This document shows, piece after piece, positions 23,646-31,235 of a stretch of 38,206 nt of DNA. The position numbers were made by a program, and so were the translations under genes. Source of the DNA: Deltaproteobacteria bacterium (lineage in GTDB: Bacteria; Myxococcota_A; UBA9160; UBA6930); NCBI GenBank assembly GCA_029261815.1, contig JAJDAQ010000020.1, forward strand, positions 1 to 38,206. Reading direction: 5' to 3'. Under the pieces are notes generated by a model. It was not told where the DNA came from. It worked only from the letters and a program-made list of their open reading frames with translations, and did no database searches. Numbering within the stretch: the stretch's first letter is position 1; the number at the start of each line of letters is the position of its first letter.

Positions 23646-24458
23646 TCATTCGGCGGTGACCTCGGCGACCGCGGCGCGGGTGGAGGACTCGTCGACGATG
23701 GCCTTGTCCGCGGCGAAGGCTGCGACTAGGGCTTGGACGGCGAGGTTGTTCACCGCGCGGGGGTAGCCGCGGCTGGTCTGGTGGATCAACGCGGCGGCGT
23801 CGTCGGAGAACAGGGTGTCGCTGCGGCCGGCGAGCCCGACATGGTGGCGCAGGTAGCTGCTGGTTTCCTCCCCGGTCATGGGGGGCATGGCGTAGCGCAG
23901 CCCGATCCGTTGGTCCAGCGCGGCCAGGACGCCGAGTTTCATCCGCCGCCGCAGCGTGGGCTGCCCGACGAGCAGGCAGGCGAACGGGCTGGTGGAGTCC
24001 ATGTCGTGGTTGGTCAGCATGCGGATCGACTCGAGCTGGGCATGGTCGAGCAGGTGGGCCTCGTCGATCACGACGACCGGGGTGCGGCCGCGTTCGACCT
24101 GCTCGACGGCGAGGGCGTCGACGGTCTGCGGGACCAGGGTGGCGTGGTGGGTCAGCGGCCGCGCCCCGAGGGCGGCGACGATCTGGTGGTGGATCCCGCG
24201 GACCCCGACGGTCGGGTTCGGCAGGTAGATGATGGTGTGTCTCGTGGGGTCCAGGGCGGCGAGCGCGGCGCGGACGGCGACGGTCTTCCCGGCGCCGACC
24301 TCGCCGGTGATCACCCCGATCCGGTGCTCGCCCACGCACCAGCCGATCCGGGCGACGGCCTCGCCGTGGGCGGCGTGGCGGTGCAGCATCCCCGGGGCGA
24401 GATCACGGCCGAACGGGGTCCGGGTGAACCCGAAGAACCCCTGCAGGCGGTCGATCAC
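23646..24458 (-). CDS. ExeA/TniB-like AAA ATPase of transposon
   Basis: 270 residues from GTG 24458, overlapping the transposase stop by 4 bp. Walker A is GEVGAGKT (52-59), Walker B is VVVIDEAHLL (Asp132, Glu133), and LLVGQPTLRRRM plus RGYPRAVNNLAVQAL follow the ExeA/MuB-like pattern. It probably acts as the target-DNA regulator of the adjacent transposase, as MuB or TniB do, without a TniQ partner. The N-terminal MIDRLQGFFGFTRTPFGRDL block is typical of the ExeA group. Confidence 0.88.
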   Translation of the reverse strand: MIDRLQGFFGFTRTPFGRDLAPGMLHRHAAHGEAVARIGWCVGEHRIGVITGEVGAGKTVAVRAALAALDPTRHTIIYLPNPTVGVRGIHHQIVAALGARPLTHHATLVPQTVDALAVEQVERGRTPVVVIDEAHLLDHAQLESIRMLTNHDMDSTSPFACLLVGQPTLRRRMKLGVLAALDQRIGLRYAMPPMTGEETSSYLRHHVGLAGRSDTLFSDDAAALIHQTSRGYPRAVNNLAVQALVAAFAADKAIVDESSTRAAVAEVTAE

Positions 24459-25933
24459 GATCCGACCTCGTCTCCGGTGAGCAGGTCGAGCTGGCCGGGC
24501 AGCTCCCCGGTCGTGTCGCCGGTCGTGCCGGCGAGGGCGGCGTAGTTGACGCCCTCGGCGAGTTCGGTGTGGTGGGCGTCGGCGATGAGGCGGGCGTAGT
24601 CGATCCCGGTCGCCGCCGGCACCTCCGGTGGGGTCTCGGGTCGGGCCTTGACATGGGAGTGCCGCCCGATCCGGTGCGGGATCGCCGTGCCGGCCCCGAC
24701 GCCGCGGACCCGGACCGCGACGGTGGTCAGGTCGAACGGGTCGAACACCAGCTCGACCCGTTGCCCGACCAGCAGGGGGTCGACCTGGTAGGTGTTGCCC
24801 TGCAACGACACCAGCGCGGTCTTGGTCACCGTGCGGTGGGCTTCCCAGAGGAACGCCTCGGCCAACGCCGCGGGTGCCGGGAGGGGGAACGGGCCGCCGG
24901 CGTGCCAGCGCGCCAGTGGCGGAGCCCCGGTCTCGGAGTGGACGCGGCGGTGATAGACGGTCTCGACCCAGGCGGTGAACAACCGGTTCAGCTCGTCCAG
25001 ATCCGCGACCAGATGCCGTCCGGGTTCACCGTCCCCGCCGCTGCCGGGCTCCCCGGTGATCCCCCCGGTGATCTCCCCGGTGATCTCGACGAGGAACTGT
25101 TCGCGGACGGTCCGGAAGAACCGTTCGATCTTCCCGCGGCCTTGCGGGCGGCCCGGGGTGGAGTGGATCAGCCGGATCCCGAGCTTGGCGCAGGCCCGCA
25201 GCAGCCAGGCATCGACGAACGCCGAGCCGTTGTCCACATAGACCGCGTCGGGGACCCCGCGCGACCCGAGCGCGGGACGCAAAGCCGCGGCGAGGCGGAC
25301 GGTGTCCTCGCAGAACCCGAACCGGTGCCCGACGATCGCCCGGGAGTGATCGTCGAGGAACGCGAACAGGTAGGTCTTGCGCCCGCCGATGCTCGGCCCG
25401 TGCAGGGCGTCGCCGGTCCAGAGCTCGTTCGGGCGATCGGCCTCGAACCGGCCGAACACCGCCCCGCTGCCCGGGCCGCCGGCGGCGAGCGCGCCGAGCA
25501 CGGCGGCGATCTGCGGGTCGTCGGCGAAGTGGCGTTGCAGGGTCCGCTCGCCCGGCGCCCACCCCATCTGGGCGCGCAGGATCCGCCGCACCTGGGTCGC
25601 GGTCCGCGCCGGGTTCTCCCGCTTGAGCGAGACCGCCATCTCGATCACCTCGACCGGTAACCGGGGCGCGGATTGGCGCGGGTCGGGCACCAGGGCGTCG
25701 AACCCGCCCCGGCGCCACGCCCGGACCCACCGGTCCAGGGTGTCGCGGGAGATCCGCCGCCGCCGCCCCGCCGGATCGACATGCTCGCGAGTGGCGATCT
25801 CACGCACCAACCGCCCGCGGGCCTTGCTCGACAACCGCGGGTCGGCCGCCTCGCGGATCAACTCATACCGGAACAACCCGATCGCCCGAGCCCGCTCCGT
25901 CCGCGCCGCCACCTCGTCATCTCTCACCGCCAT
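24455..25933 (-). CDS. Mu/IS481-like DDE transposase
   Basis: 492 residues from ATG 25933, with GAGGAGG 10 bp upstream. N-terminal helix-turn-helix segments (ISRDTLDRWVRAWRRGGFDAL, then TATQVRRILRAQMGW) precede an RNase H-like core: Asp175 (WTGDALHGP), Asp234 (VYVDNGSAF) and Glu270 (GRGKIERFF), with D-x35-E spacing. The C-terminal part (TALVSLQGNTYQVDPLLVGQRVELVFDPFDL) is the beta-barrel seen in Mu-type transposases. A short Ile/Thr/Gly repeat (EITGEITGGITGEPG) interrupts the region after the core. It would cut and join the ends at 23501 and 26829, with the ATPase as helper. Confidence 0.92.
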   Translation of the reverse strand: MAVRDDEVAARTERARAIGLFRYELIREAADPRLSSKARGRLVREIATREHVDPAGRRRRISRDTLDRWVRAWRRGGFDALVPDPRQSAPRLPVEVIEMAVSLKRENPARTATQVRRILRAQMGWAPGERTLQRHFADDPQIAAVLGALAAGGPGSGAVFGRFEADRPNELWTGDALHGPSIGGRKTYLFAFLDDHSRAIVGHRFGFCEDTVRLAAALRPALGSRGVPDAVYVDNGSAFVDAWLLRACAKLGIRLIHSTPGRPQGRGKIERFFRTVREQFLVEITGEITGGITGEPGSGGDGEPGRHLVADLDELNRLFTAWVETVYHRRVHSETGAPPLARWHAGGPFPLPAPAALAEAFLWEAHRTVTKTALVSLQGNTYQVDPLLVGQRVELVFDPFDLTTVAVRVRGVGAGTAIPHRIGRHSHVKARPETPPEVPAATGIDYARLIADAHHTELAEGVNYAALAGTTGDTTGELPGQLDLLTGDEVGS

Positions 25934-26034
25934 GGGTGAGCCACCTCCTCGTCGTGCTCGCCGTGCTCACTGTCAGGACAAGCCGCGATGATCACCGAGG
26001 AAGATCCACCAGCGTCAGGGGCAACTCGTGTTGA

Positions 26035-26622
26035 TCAGCCCGGGCCGGTCGGAACAGGCCAAACCGGCGAGAGCAGCCGTCCCGCCGACACCGCCGAGGC
26101 GACCTGCCAGACCGGCACCTCGACGGAGAACCGGGCCGTGAACGCCGCAGCCGCGGCGCACACCGCGGCGACCGCGTCGGCCCACCCGGACCCGGCCGGG
26201 CCGGGCAGCACCGGATCCGTCGCCAGCGCCCGATACTGCCGGGTGAACACCACCCGGACCGCCTCCAGACGCCCACCGAAGCGCCGCAGCCAGCCACGCA
26301 CCGTCGCGGGCGGGCGACCCAGCCGCTCGGCGATCCGGCGAGACCCGCCACCGGAGGCCTTCGCCACGAGCGCGGCCCCGATCACCGCGGCGGTGTCCGC
26401 CCGTCGGACCAGCAATAACACCGGGAGCAGCACATGCGTCGCCCGACAGCCGGTGCACCGCGACCGCCGCGGCACCACCCGGACCCCACCGTCCGGGCCA
26501 CGGACCGTCCGGGCCCGAGCCCGGCCCCACCCCGCCAGCACCCCCGCGCACCCCGGACACGCCAACCGGCCTAACCGCAGCCGTTCCTCGACCGCGGCGA
26601 TGTCGGTCTCTACCGTGAGCAT
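26035..26622 (-). CDS. zinc-finger/HTH protein of transposon (DUF6431-like)
   Basis: 195 residues from ATG 26622, with GGAGG 4 bp upstream. Two Cys pairs form a likely zinc ribbon: Cys22-x2-Cys25 (ACPGCAG) and Cys56-x2-Cys59 (RCTGCRATH). A helix-turn-helix follows at about 93-115 (GSRRIAERLGRPPATVRGWLRRF). The rest is Ala-rich. This resembles the short proteins annotated DUF6431 that accompany DDE transposases in Actinobacteria. It could regulate the operon or bind the ends. A 101-bp gap separates it from the transposase gene, and nothing is seen in that gap. Confidence 0.78.
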   Translation of the reverse strand: MLTVETDIAAVEERLRLGRLACPGCAGVLAGWGRARARTVRGPDGGVRVVPRRSRCTGCRATHVLLPVLLLVRRADTAAVIGAALVAKASGGGSRRIAERLGRPPATVRGWLRRFGGRLEAVRVVFTRQYRALATDPVLPGPAGSGWADAVAAVCAAAAAFTARFSVEVPVWQVASAVSAGRLLSPVWPVPTGPG

Positions 26623-26642
26623 CGCGCCTCCAAGCGCAACCA

Positions 26643-26691
26643 CACGGCCCTCCCGCAGCAGCCGGCCAAGGACGACAGCGGGAGGGCCGTG
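26643..26691. terminator. 14-bp perfect hairpin inside right end
   Basis: CACGGCCCTCCCGC (26643-26656) pairs exactly with 26678-26691 around a 21-base loop, 20 bp upstream of the zinc-finger gene. It lies where transcription entering the element from outside would pass and may shield the transposase genes from it. The rest of 26692-26956 holds the right tip, the backbone flank and a palindrome TCACCGGTGA (26913-26922), with no gene. Confidence 0.55.
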
Positions 26692-26956
26692 GCCTACCCC
26701 GACCCGAAGATCGTCACGGTGGCGGCGCCGACCAACACGGTCAACACGACCCGCCCGCCAGCATGCAGATCTGCACGCTCAACAGCGCCAACCCGGCCCT
26801 ACGTCGTCATCCTGAGTGGCGGTCAACACGTCCGCAGCGGACTTTCTCCACAGGGTCCCTGACCTGTGCGTATGCGCCGTTTCAGCATGTGTGATGTGGA
26901 GTCCGCGCCCGGTCACCGGTGATCGTCTGCTCGCCAGCCGACCGAAGGAGAACCCG

Positions 26957-27474
26957 ATGAACAGACAGACCCGCCGCAAGATCGCGCCCGTGTCGCAGTA
27001 CCCGCTGCCGTTGCAGCGTGTGCGGTGACGGTCCCGTACGTTGCTGCCACCGTCGGCCACCGCCCGGCCATCGCCGAGGCCGCCGAGGCCGCATCGATCA
27101 CCGCGCTCGCCATCCCGATGACGGCCTCGACCGGCGAGCTGACGGGCCCCGGCCCGCGCCCGCCCAAGCCCAAGCCCGGAGGTGGTGGCAGCTCCGGCTA
27201 CGTCTGGGGCGCCGCCGGGCCCGACCCGACCTGGCAGGAGCAGCTGGGCGACTTCGGAGACCGGGTGGGTGAATGGTTCCCCAGCGAGGAGACGCGACTC
27301 GCCCGCCAGCGTGCCGCTGACGAGCAGCGGAGTCGTGAGCAGGAGGCTCAGCGGTCGGCCCGGATCGAGCAGTGCCGCGCCGAGGTCGAGCAACGCGGCG
27401 GCGACCGGAGCGAGTATCGGTCCTGCCGGATGGCCGGCAAGTGGGTGCGGCTAGTTCCGCTATGCACCCGCTGA
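26957..27474 (+). pseudogene. frameshifted paralogue of small secreted protein
   Basis: ATG 26957 has AAGGAG 6 bp upstream and opens MNRQTRRKIAPV, but this frame stops at 27028. The -1 frame across 26986-27040 reads a perfect export core (VAVPAAVAACAVTVPYVAA) and continues open to 27474. The restored protein matches the one at 135-512: basic R-T-x-RKI start, hydrophobic core ending in VPY, an IAEAAEAASI segment (IAEASEAPATI in the other), a charged helix and C-x16-C. One missing base near 26985-27000 would explain this, either a real mutation or a sequence error. A GTG at 27025 overlaps the early stop, so re-initiation is possible but would lose the signal peptide. It has an extra Gly/Pro-rich PRPPKPKPGGGGSS linker. 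Confidence 0.75.
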
Positions 27475-28277
27475 GCCAGTTGCTGGCGGTCGTCGCGCTG
27501 GCCGCGACTAGCCTCATCGCAAGCGAACTGCTGGCCACCGACGAGGGTTCGGCCGTCCTGACCTTGACCAGCGGGGTAGCGCCGGCCGTCACCACCCCTT
27601 CGGCGCCGGCAACTCCGGCGTGCTCGGCGAGCGAGATCCTCGATCTGCGCCGCTGGAAGCTGACCCTGCCCGCCGGCGACAGCGAGTCCCCCACCGAGAT
27701 CCTTCCTGATGCCCTACGTACGGCGTCCTCGACATTCTTCAACCCGACTGACCGTTGCGACGGGGTCGTCTTCCGCGCACCGGTCACCGGCACGACCACC
27801 AAGGGCTCCAGCTACCCGCGCTCGGAACTACGCGAGCTCGGCGACGACGGCTCGCTGGCGGCCTGGTCGTCGAGCTCGGGGACGCACGCGATAGCGGTCA
27901 TGGAGGCCTTCACCGCTCTGCCCAAGGGCAAGCCGCAGCTGGTCGGCCTGCAGATCCACGACGGCTCCGACGACGTCTCGGTCTTTCGCCTCGAGGGGAC
28001 CAAGCTGTATGTCACCAGGGGCGACGACCCTCACTACCGGCTCATCGACTCCGGCTACCAGCTCGGCACCGCCTTTACCGCCGCCTACCTCGTGCAGGAC
28101 GACACCATCTGGGCCTACTACAACGGCCGCGCGGTGGCGAAGATGGCCGGCAAGTTCAGCGCCGGCTACTTCAAGACGGGCGCCTACACCCAAGCCAACT
28201 GCTCCAACTCCTCCCCGTGCCGGGACAGCAACTACGGCGAGACCGTCATCCACGCCCTGCGCGTGTCACATGACTGA
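27462..28277 (+). CDS. exported PL7-type alginate lyase
   Basis: 271 residues from ATG 27462, overlapping the end of the previous gene by 13 bp. An N-terminal hydrophobic segment (LLAVVALAATSLIA) is an export signal, followed by a Thr/Pro/Ala-rich linker. The beta-jelly-roll domain shows WKLTLP (65-70), PRSELRE (119-125), QIH (164-166) and YFKTGAYTQ (236-244). The Arg, Gln, His and Tyr242 in these blocks are the catalytic set of polysaccharide lyase family 7. It would cleave alginate or a related polyuronate outside the cell by beta-elimination. QIH (rather than QVH) often goes with guluronate-linked substrates, but that is only suggestive. Cys100 pairs with no obvious partner; Cys247 and Cys253 are close. 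Confidence 0.88.
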   Translation: MHPLSQLLAVVALAATSLIASELLATDEGSAVLTLTSGVAPAVTTPSAPATPACSASEILDLRRWKLTLPAGDSESPTEILPDALRTASSTFFNPTDRCDGVVFRAPVTGTTTKGSSYPRSELRELGDDGSLAAWSSSSGTHAIAVMEAFTALPKGKPQLVGLQIHDGSDDVSVFRLEGTKLYVTRGDDPHYRLIDSGYQLGTAFTAAYLVQDDTIWAYYNGRAVAKMAGKFSAGYFKTGAYTQANCSNSSPCRDSNYGETVIHALRVSHD

Positions 28278-28366
28278 CGTCGTGAGGAAGGACGTCCACA
28301 GGTGGTGGGTCGAGCCGATGGACCGCTGAGCAGCATCGTTCCCCCTCAGACTCCCTCGCTAACTCC

Positions 28367-28390
28367 CATACGTGCCCACATACGTGCCCC
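28367..28390. repeat. 12-bp tandem repeat pair, candidate parS (left)
   Basis: CATACGTGCCCA then CATACGTGCCCC in direct tandem, about 360 bp upstream of parA. The 11-mer GCCCACATACG (28374-28384) recurs exactly, inverted, at 30472-30482 after the partition operon. Short iterons bracketing parAB are typical centromere or operator sites for RHH partition proteins. Confidence 0.55.
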
Positions 28391-28751
28391 CGACTGCGGC
28401 CCGCCACTACGTCCACTGCTCCCTCACCTTATGATGCCCATGGCGGTTGCACTGACGGTGCGCAATCGCTAGCCGTCTGTGATTCTACATCTTGGCCATC
28501 TGCTGTGCGCGCACCGCTGCCAAATGACGCGGCCCTAGCCTCTGCACCGTATAGTTGCAAATCCGCAGCCAGCGACGGGCCCTGCGACATGCCCAATTGC
28601 GAGGGCGATGACGATGCCTCGCGTTCGGGCACCGGCGTGTCCACATCAGATGGCTTGTCGTTGCCGGTACCGTACAGCGCACACTGGCTCGAAGACATGG
28701 CCACAGGCGTGGGCAGACAGGCGCCCACGTCGACTTCCTCTGGGGTGGGCA
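28391..28751. other. leader region of partition operon
   Basis: No gene is supported; short frames on both strands lack ribosome sites. A TATAGT (28550-28555) could be a -10 for parA, but no good -35 accompanies it. Confidence 0.4.
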
Positions 28752-29852
28752 GTGCAGCTAACAGACACGAAGCCGTGCACGTGGCAGGATCTGCTGGCGC
28801 ATCAGCGTGCACAGCATGAGGCAGGGCTACCGGCAGGTACGGGTTGGGACATGGTGCTAGGGAAGGCGGAGCAGATGGAAGCGGAGCAGCGGGCCTATCC
28901 GGCGGCACTGCGACGCACGGTTCTGGTGGCCAATCAGAAGGGCGGCGTCGGCAAGTCCTCGATCACCTCAGCGGTGGCGGGCATGGTTGCCCGTGCTGCG
29001 GACTCATCCGCTGGGATCTCGGAACGGCGCGTGCTCATCGTGGACGCCGACCCGCAGGGCAACGCCACCTTCAGCGATCTCGGGGTCCAGGGCGACAAGG
29101 GGCGCAGCTTCATGACGACCCTGCAGTACGGCGAGCCTCTTGAGGTGGTCCGCGACGTGCGCCCAGGCCTCGATCTCATCGCCGGGGGACCGATGCTCGC
29201 CCAGGTCGGCGGCCTCACCGCGACCGCCGCGAACTCCGGGATCGATGTGGTGGCCAACCTGATGAACGGGCTGGCCGCCGTCTGCGCCGAGCTCAACCCC
29301 TTCCTCGTCCTGATCGACTCCGGGCCCGGTGACGCACCACTACTCGATGCGCTGCTACGGATCGCACGGTTCCTAATCGTCCCGACCCGCGACGACGACG
29401 CGTCCCTGAGTGGCGTCGAGCTTCTGGCGCTGCGGTACCTGCGTGCCCGCCAAGCCTCTCCCATCGAGCTGCTCGGCGTCGTCCTTTTCGATGTCAACCC
29501 TCGAGCCACCGCGCGCAACGCGCAAGTGATCGCGGATCTCGACGCCTTGCTGGATGGCTCCGGGGCGACCGCCTTCCCCACCATGATCAGAAGCGACCGG
29601 GCTGCCGCGCTCGACCTCAGAGCCGCGCACCTGCTGCCGGGTGAGCTGGTCGAGGCCACCCGAAACGCCGGCAAGGAGCGCCTGGCGCGGCTGCGCCGCA
29701 ATGGCCGCCACCGTGTCGCTTCCGGACCGGACGACCTGGACGTCCGTCTCTGGTCGCGCGACCCAGCTCCGCTGGCCAACGACTATCAAGACCTGGCCAA
29801 GGAGTTGCTGCGCCGGATCGCAGCGGCTGAGCAGAACGGATCCCCGGTGTGA
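28752..29852 (+). CDS. parA: ParA partition ATPase
   Basis: 366 residues if started at GTG 28752 (GGGTGGG just upstream); ATG 28851 or 28875 are alternatives. The segment before the ATPase (CTWQDLLAHQRAQHEAGLPAGTGWD) looks genuinely coding and helical, which favours the early start. The deviant Walker A motif is NQKGGVGKSS with signature Lys63 and Lys68. It is followed by VLIVDADPQGNATFSDLG and LVLIDSGPGDAPLLDALL. ParA ATPases use nucleoid DNA to move or position plasmid copies bound by the partner protein. A basic tail (KERLARLRRNGRHR) could aid DNA binding. Its stop overlaps the partner gene by 4 bp. Confidence 0.9.
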   Translation: MQLTDTKPCTWQDLLAHQRAQHEAGLPAGTGWDMVLGKAEQMEAEQRAYPAALRRTVLVANQKGGVGKSSITSAVAGMVARAADSSAGISERRVLIVDADPQGNATFSDLGVQGDKGRSFMTTLQYGEPLEVVRDVRPGLDLIAGGPMLAQVGGLTATAANSGIDVVANLMNGLAAVCAELNPFLVLIDSGPGDAPLLDALLRIARFLIVPTRDDDASLSGVELLALRYLRARQASPIELLGVVLFDVNPRATARNAQVIADLDALLDGSGATAFPTMIRSDRAAALDLRAAHLLPGELVEATRNAGKERLARLRRNGRHRVASGPDDLDVRLWSRDPAPLANDYQDLAKELLRRIAAAEQNGSPV

Positions 29853-30454
29853 ACGCGCGGCGCAAGGCAGCCTTCGACCCCTCCCGGCTGGACGAGCTCG
29901 ATGACATCATGCCGGTTCCCAGCACTCCGCCGCCCGCGACTCCGGCACCACGGGTGGCGCAGCCACAACCACCATCATCTATCACGGAATCTCCGGCCCC
30001 GGCGCCTTCAGTGGAGGCGCCGCGCCGAGCGCGGGGGAGTGGTGGTCGACCACGTCAGCCGGCCCAGCCGCAGCCTGCCGCAGGCGCCCTGGTCGCCGTC
30101 GCGGTACGGATACCGCCGACCTTGTACAGCGACGTCAACGCTGATCTGCTGGCCGGCCTGGAGAAGCCCTCGTACGGCCAGCTCGTAGTTTGGGCCTGCG
30201 AGGACCATCCCGAGGCCGTTGTTGAAGGTGTGCGCGCGGCTCGGCCGGCGCGAGGTTCTCGGCGGCCTCGGGGCCACCGGCTAGCGGCGCCGGACGTTCA
30301 GATCACGCTGCGGATGAGCACGGCCGAGCGCGACCAGCTCGACGAGCTGGCGGCGCAGGTGCAACCCGAGGACGGCAAGCCCGTGACCAGGACCGAGGTC
30401 GCCATCTCGGCCCTCAAACAAGCTCTGCTGCATCCAGTCGACGAGCAAAGCTGA
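29849..30454 (+). CDS. parB: ParB-like partner with ribbon-helix-helix domain
   Basis: 201 residues from GTG 29849 (GTGA overlap with parA). Residues 1-80 are a Pro/Ala/Arg-rich flexible arm that could contact ParA. Residues 82-120 (VAVRIPPTLYSDVNADLL ... YGQLVVWACEDHP) and 148-192 (VQITLRMSTAERDQLDELAAQ ... TRTEVAISALKQALL) each look like ribbon-helix-helix units, the second clearly so. It has no ParB/Spo0J nuclease-like domain, so it belongs with small centromere-binding proteins rather than classical ParB. It is expected to bind the repeat pairs at 28367 and 30472 and repress the operon. Confidence 0.75.
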   Translation: MNARRKAAFDPSRLDELDDIMPVPSTPPPATPAPRVAQPQPPSSITESPAPAPSVEAPRRARGSGGRPRQPAQPQPAAGALVAVAVRIPPTLYSDVNADLLAGLEKPSYGQLVVWACEDHPEAVVEGVRAARPARGSRRPRGHRLAAPDVQITLRMSTAERDQLDELAAQVQPEDGKPVTRTEVAISALKQALLHPVDEQS

Positions 30455-30471
30455 GCGATCAGCGCCGGCCG

Positions 30472-30496
30472 CGTATGTGGGCCCATATGTGGCTTT
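30472..30496. repeat. 12-bp repeat pair, candidate parS (right)
   Basis: TATGTGGGCCC and TATGTGGCTTT follow each other with a 12-bp period, 18 bp after the partner gene. The first half is the exact inverse of 28374-28384 over 11 bases. Confidence 0.5.
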
Positions 30497-30644
30497 ATGA
30501 GGGCGGGTGCTGGTTGACGGCGGTCTCATGAGCACGGTGGAGCTGCGGGTGCACTTCGCCTGATCCGTACCCCCTGACGAGACGGTCAGGCGTGATGTGC
30601 CCGGGCCGCCGATTGTCGTTCACGGAGTGGGTAGGCCCGATACG

Positions 30645-31091
30645 ATGCGATCGATGATCGCCATAGAGGAGATTCCGGCCGGCGACACTCACCGCGTCGC
30701 GGAAGCGATGTTGGTCCTACGTCCCCGGTGGAAGTCGGCCGCCGACCTTGTCCAGCTGATCGACGACAAGCTGCGCCCGGTCGGCTACCGCCTGGTAGCC
30801 GCCTTCCGCGACGACAAGGCGTCGGCCGTCTCTGTGGCCGGCTTCCGTGAGATGACCTCCCTGGCCTGGGGGCATTACCTTTACATCGACGACGTCTCGA
30901 CCCTTCCCTCCGAGCGAGGAGTCGGCCACGCGGACGCGCTCATGACGTGGTTGAGGCAGGAAGCTCGAAGGCTGGACTGTGGGGGCCTACACCTCGACTC
31001 GGGTGTGAACGCCGACCGGGCGCCAGCGCATCGCCTCTACATGAAGCACAAGCTGTGGATCTCGGCGCACCACTTCGAACGCAGCCTATGA
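30645..31091 (+). CDS. GNAT-family N-acetyltransferase
   Basis: 148 residues from ATG 30645; ATG 30654 is also possible. The GNAT fold is seen: the beta4 strand HYLYIDDVSTLP, then the acetyl-CoA loop SERGVGHADALMTWLRQEA at about residues 86-104, then LHLDSGVNADRAPAHRLYMKHKLWISAHHF. It would transfer an acetyl group from acetyl-CoA to an amine. The substrate cannot be told; many such plasmid genes act on small molecules, antibiotics or toxins. It stands alone, 190 bp after the partition operon. The N-terminal helix DLVQLIDDKLRPVGYRLVAAF is typical. Confidence 0.83.
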   Translation: MRSMIAIEEIPAGDTHRVAEAMLVLRPRWKSAADLVQLIDDKLRPVGYRLVAAFRDDKASAVSVAGFREMTSLAWGHYLYIDDVSTLPSERGVGHADALMTWLRQEARRLDCGGLHLDSGVNADRAPAHRLYMKHKLWISAHHFERSL

Positions 31092-31235
31092 GTTAGGGTC
31101 CCCGGTTGCGGCCCGCCGGCCACGACCGGGCCCGCTGAGCGGTCGTTCCCGCGCAGCACCCAGCTCCAGTGGCCAGGCCGGAACCAATTAAGGAACAAGG
31201 AGCGGCGGGCCTCCTGGCCAGCGTCATGTGCGGTC

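Larger units (their letters stand above)
23501..26829. mobile_element. 3.3-kb three-gene transposon
   Basis: The tips TGTTGGCCGCCGCT (23501-23514) and, inverted, TGTTGACCGCCACT (26816-26829) match at 12 of 14 positions. CGTCCG flanks both sides (23495-23500 and 26830-26835), a 6-bp target duplication; a 5-bp reading is also possible because the first flanking base is shared. Subterminal repeats occur: GTGCAGACG twice at the left and CAACACG twice near 26740-26755. Genes run leftward: a zinc-finger/HTH protein, DDE transposase and AAA ATPase. Hairpins sit just inside each end. Confidence 0.85.

Noticed and set aside
28429..28908. 159-codon minus-strand frame upstream of parA
   Set aside because: Overlaps the parA start; Pro/Ser/Ala-rich without motif; no ribosome site.
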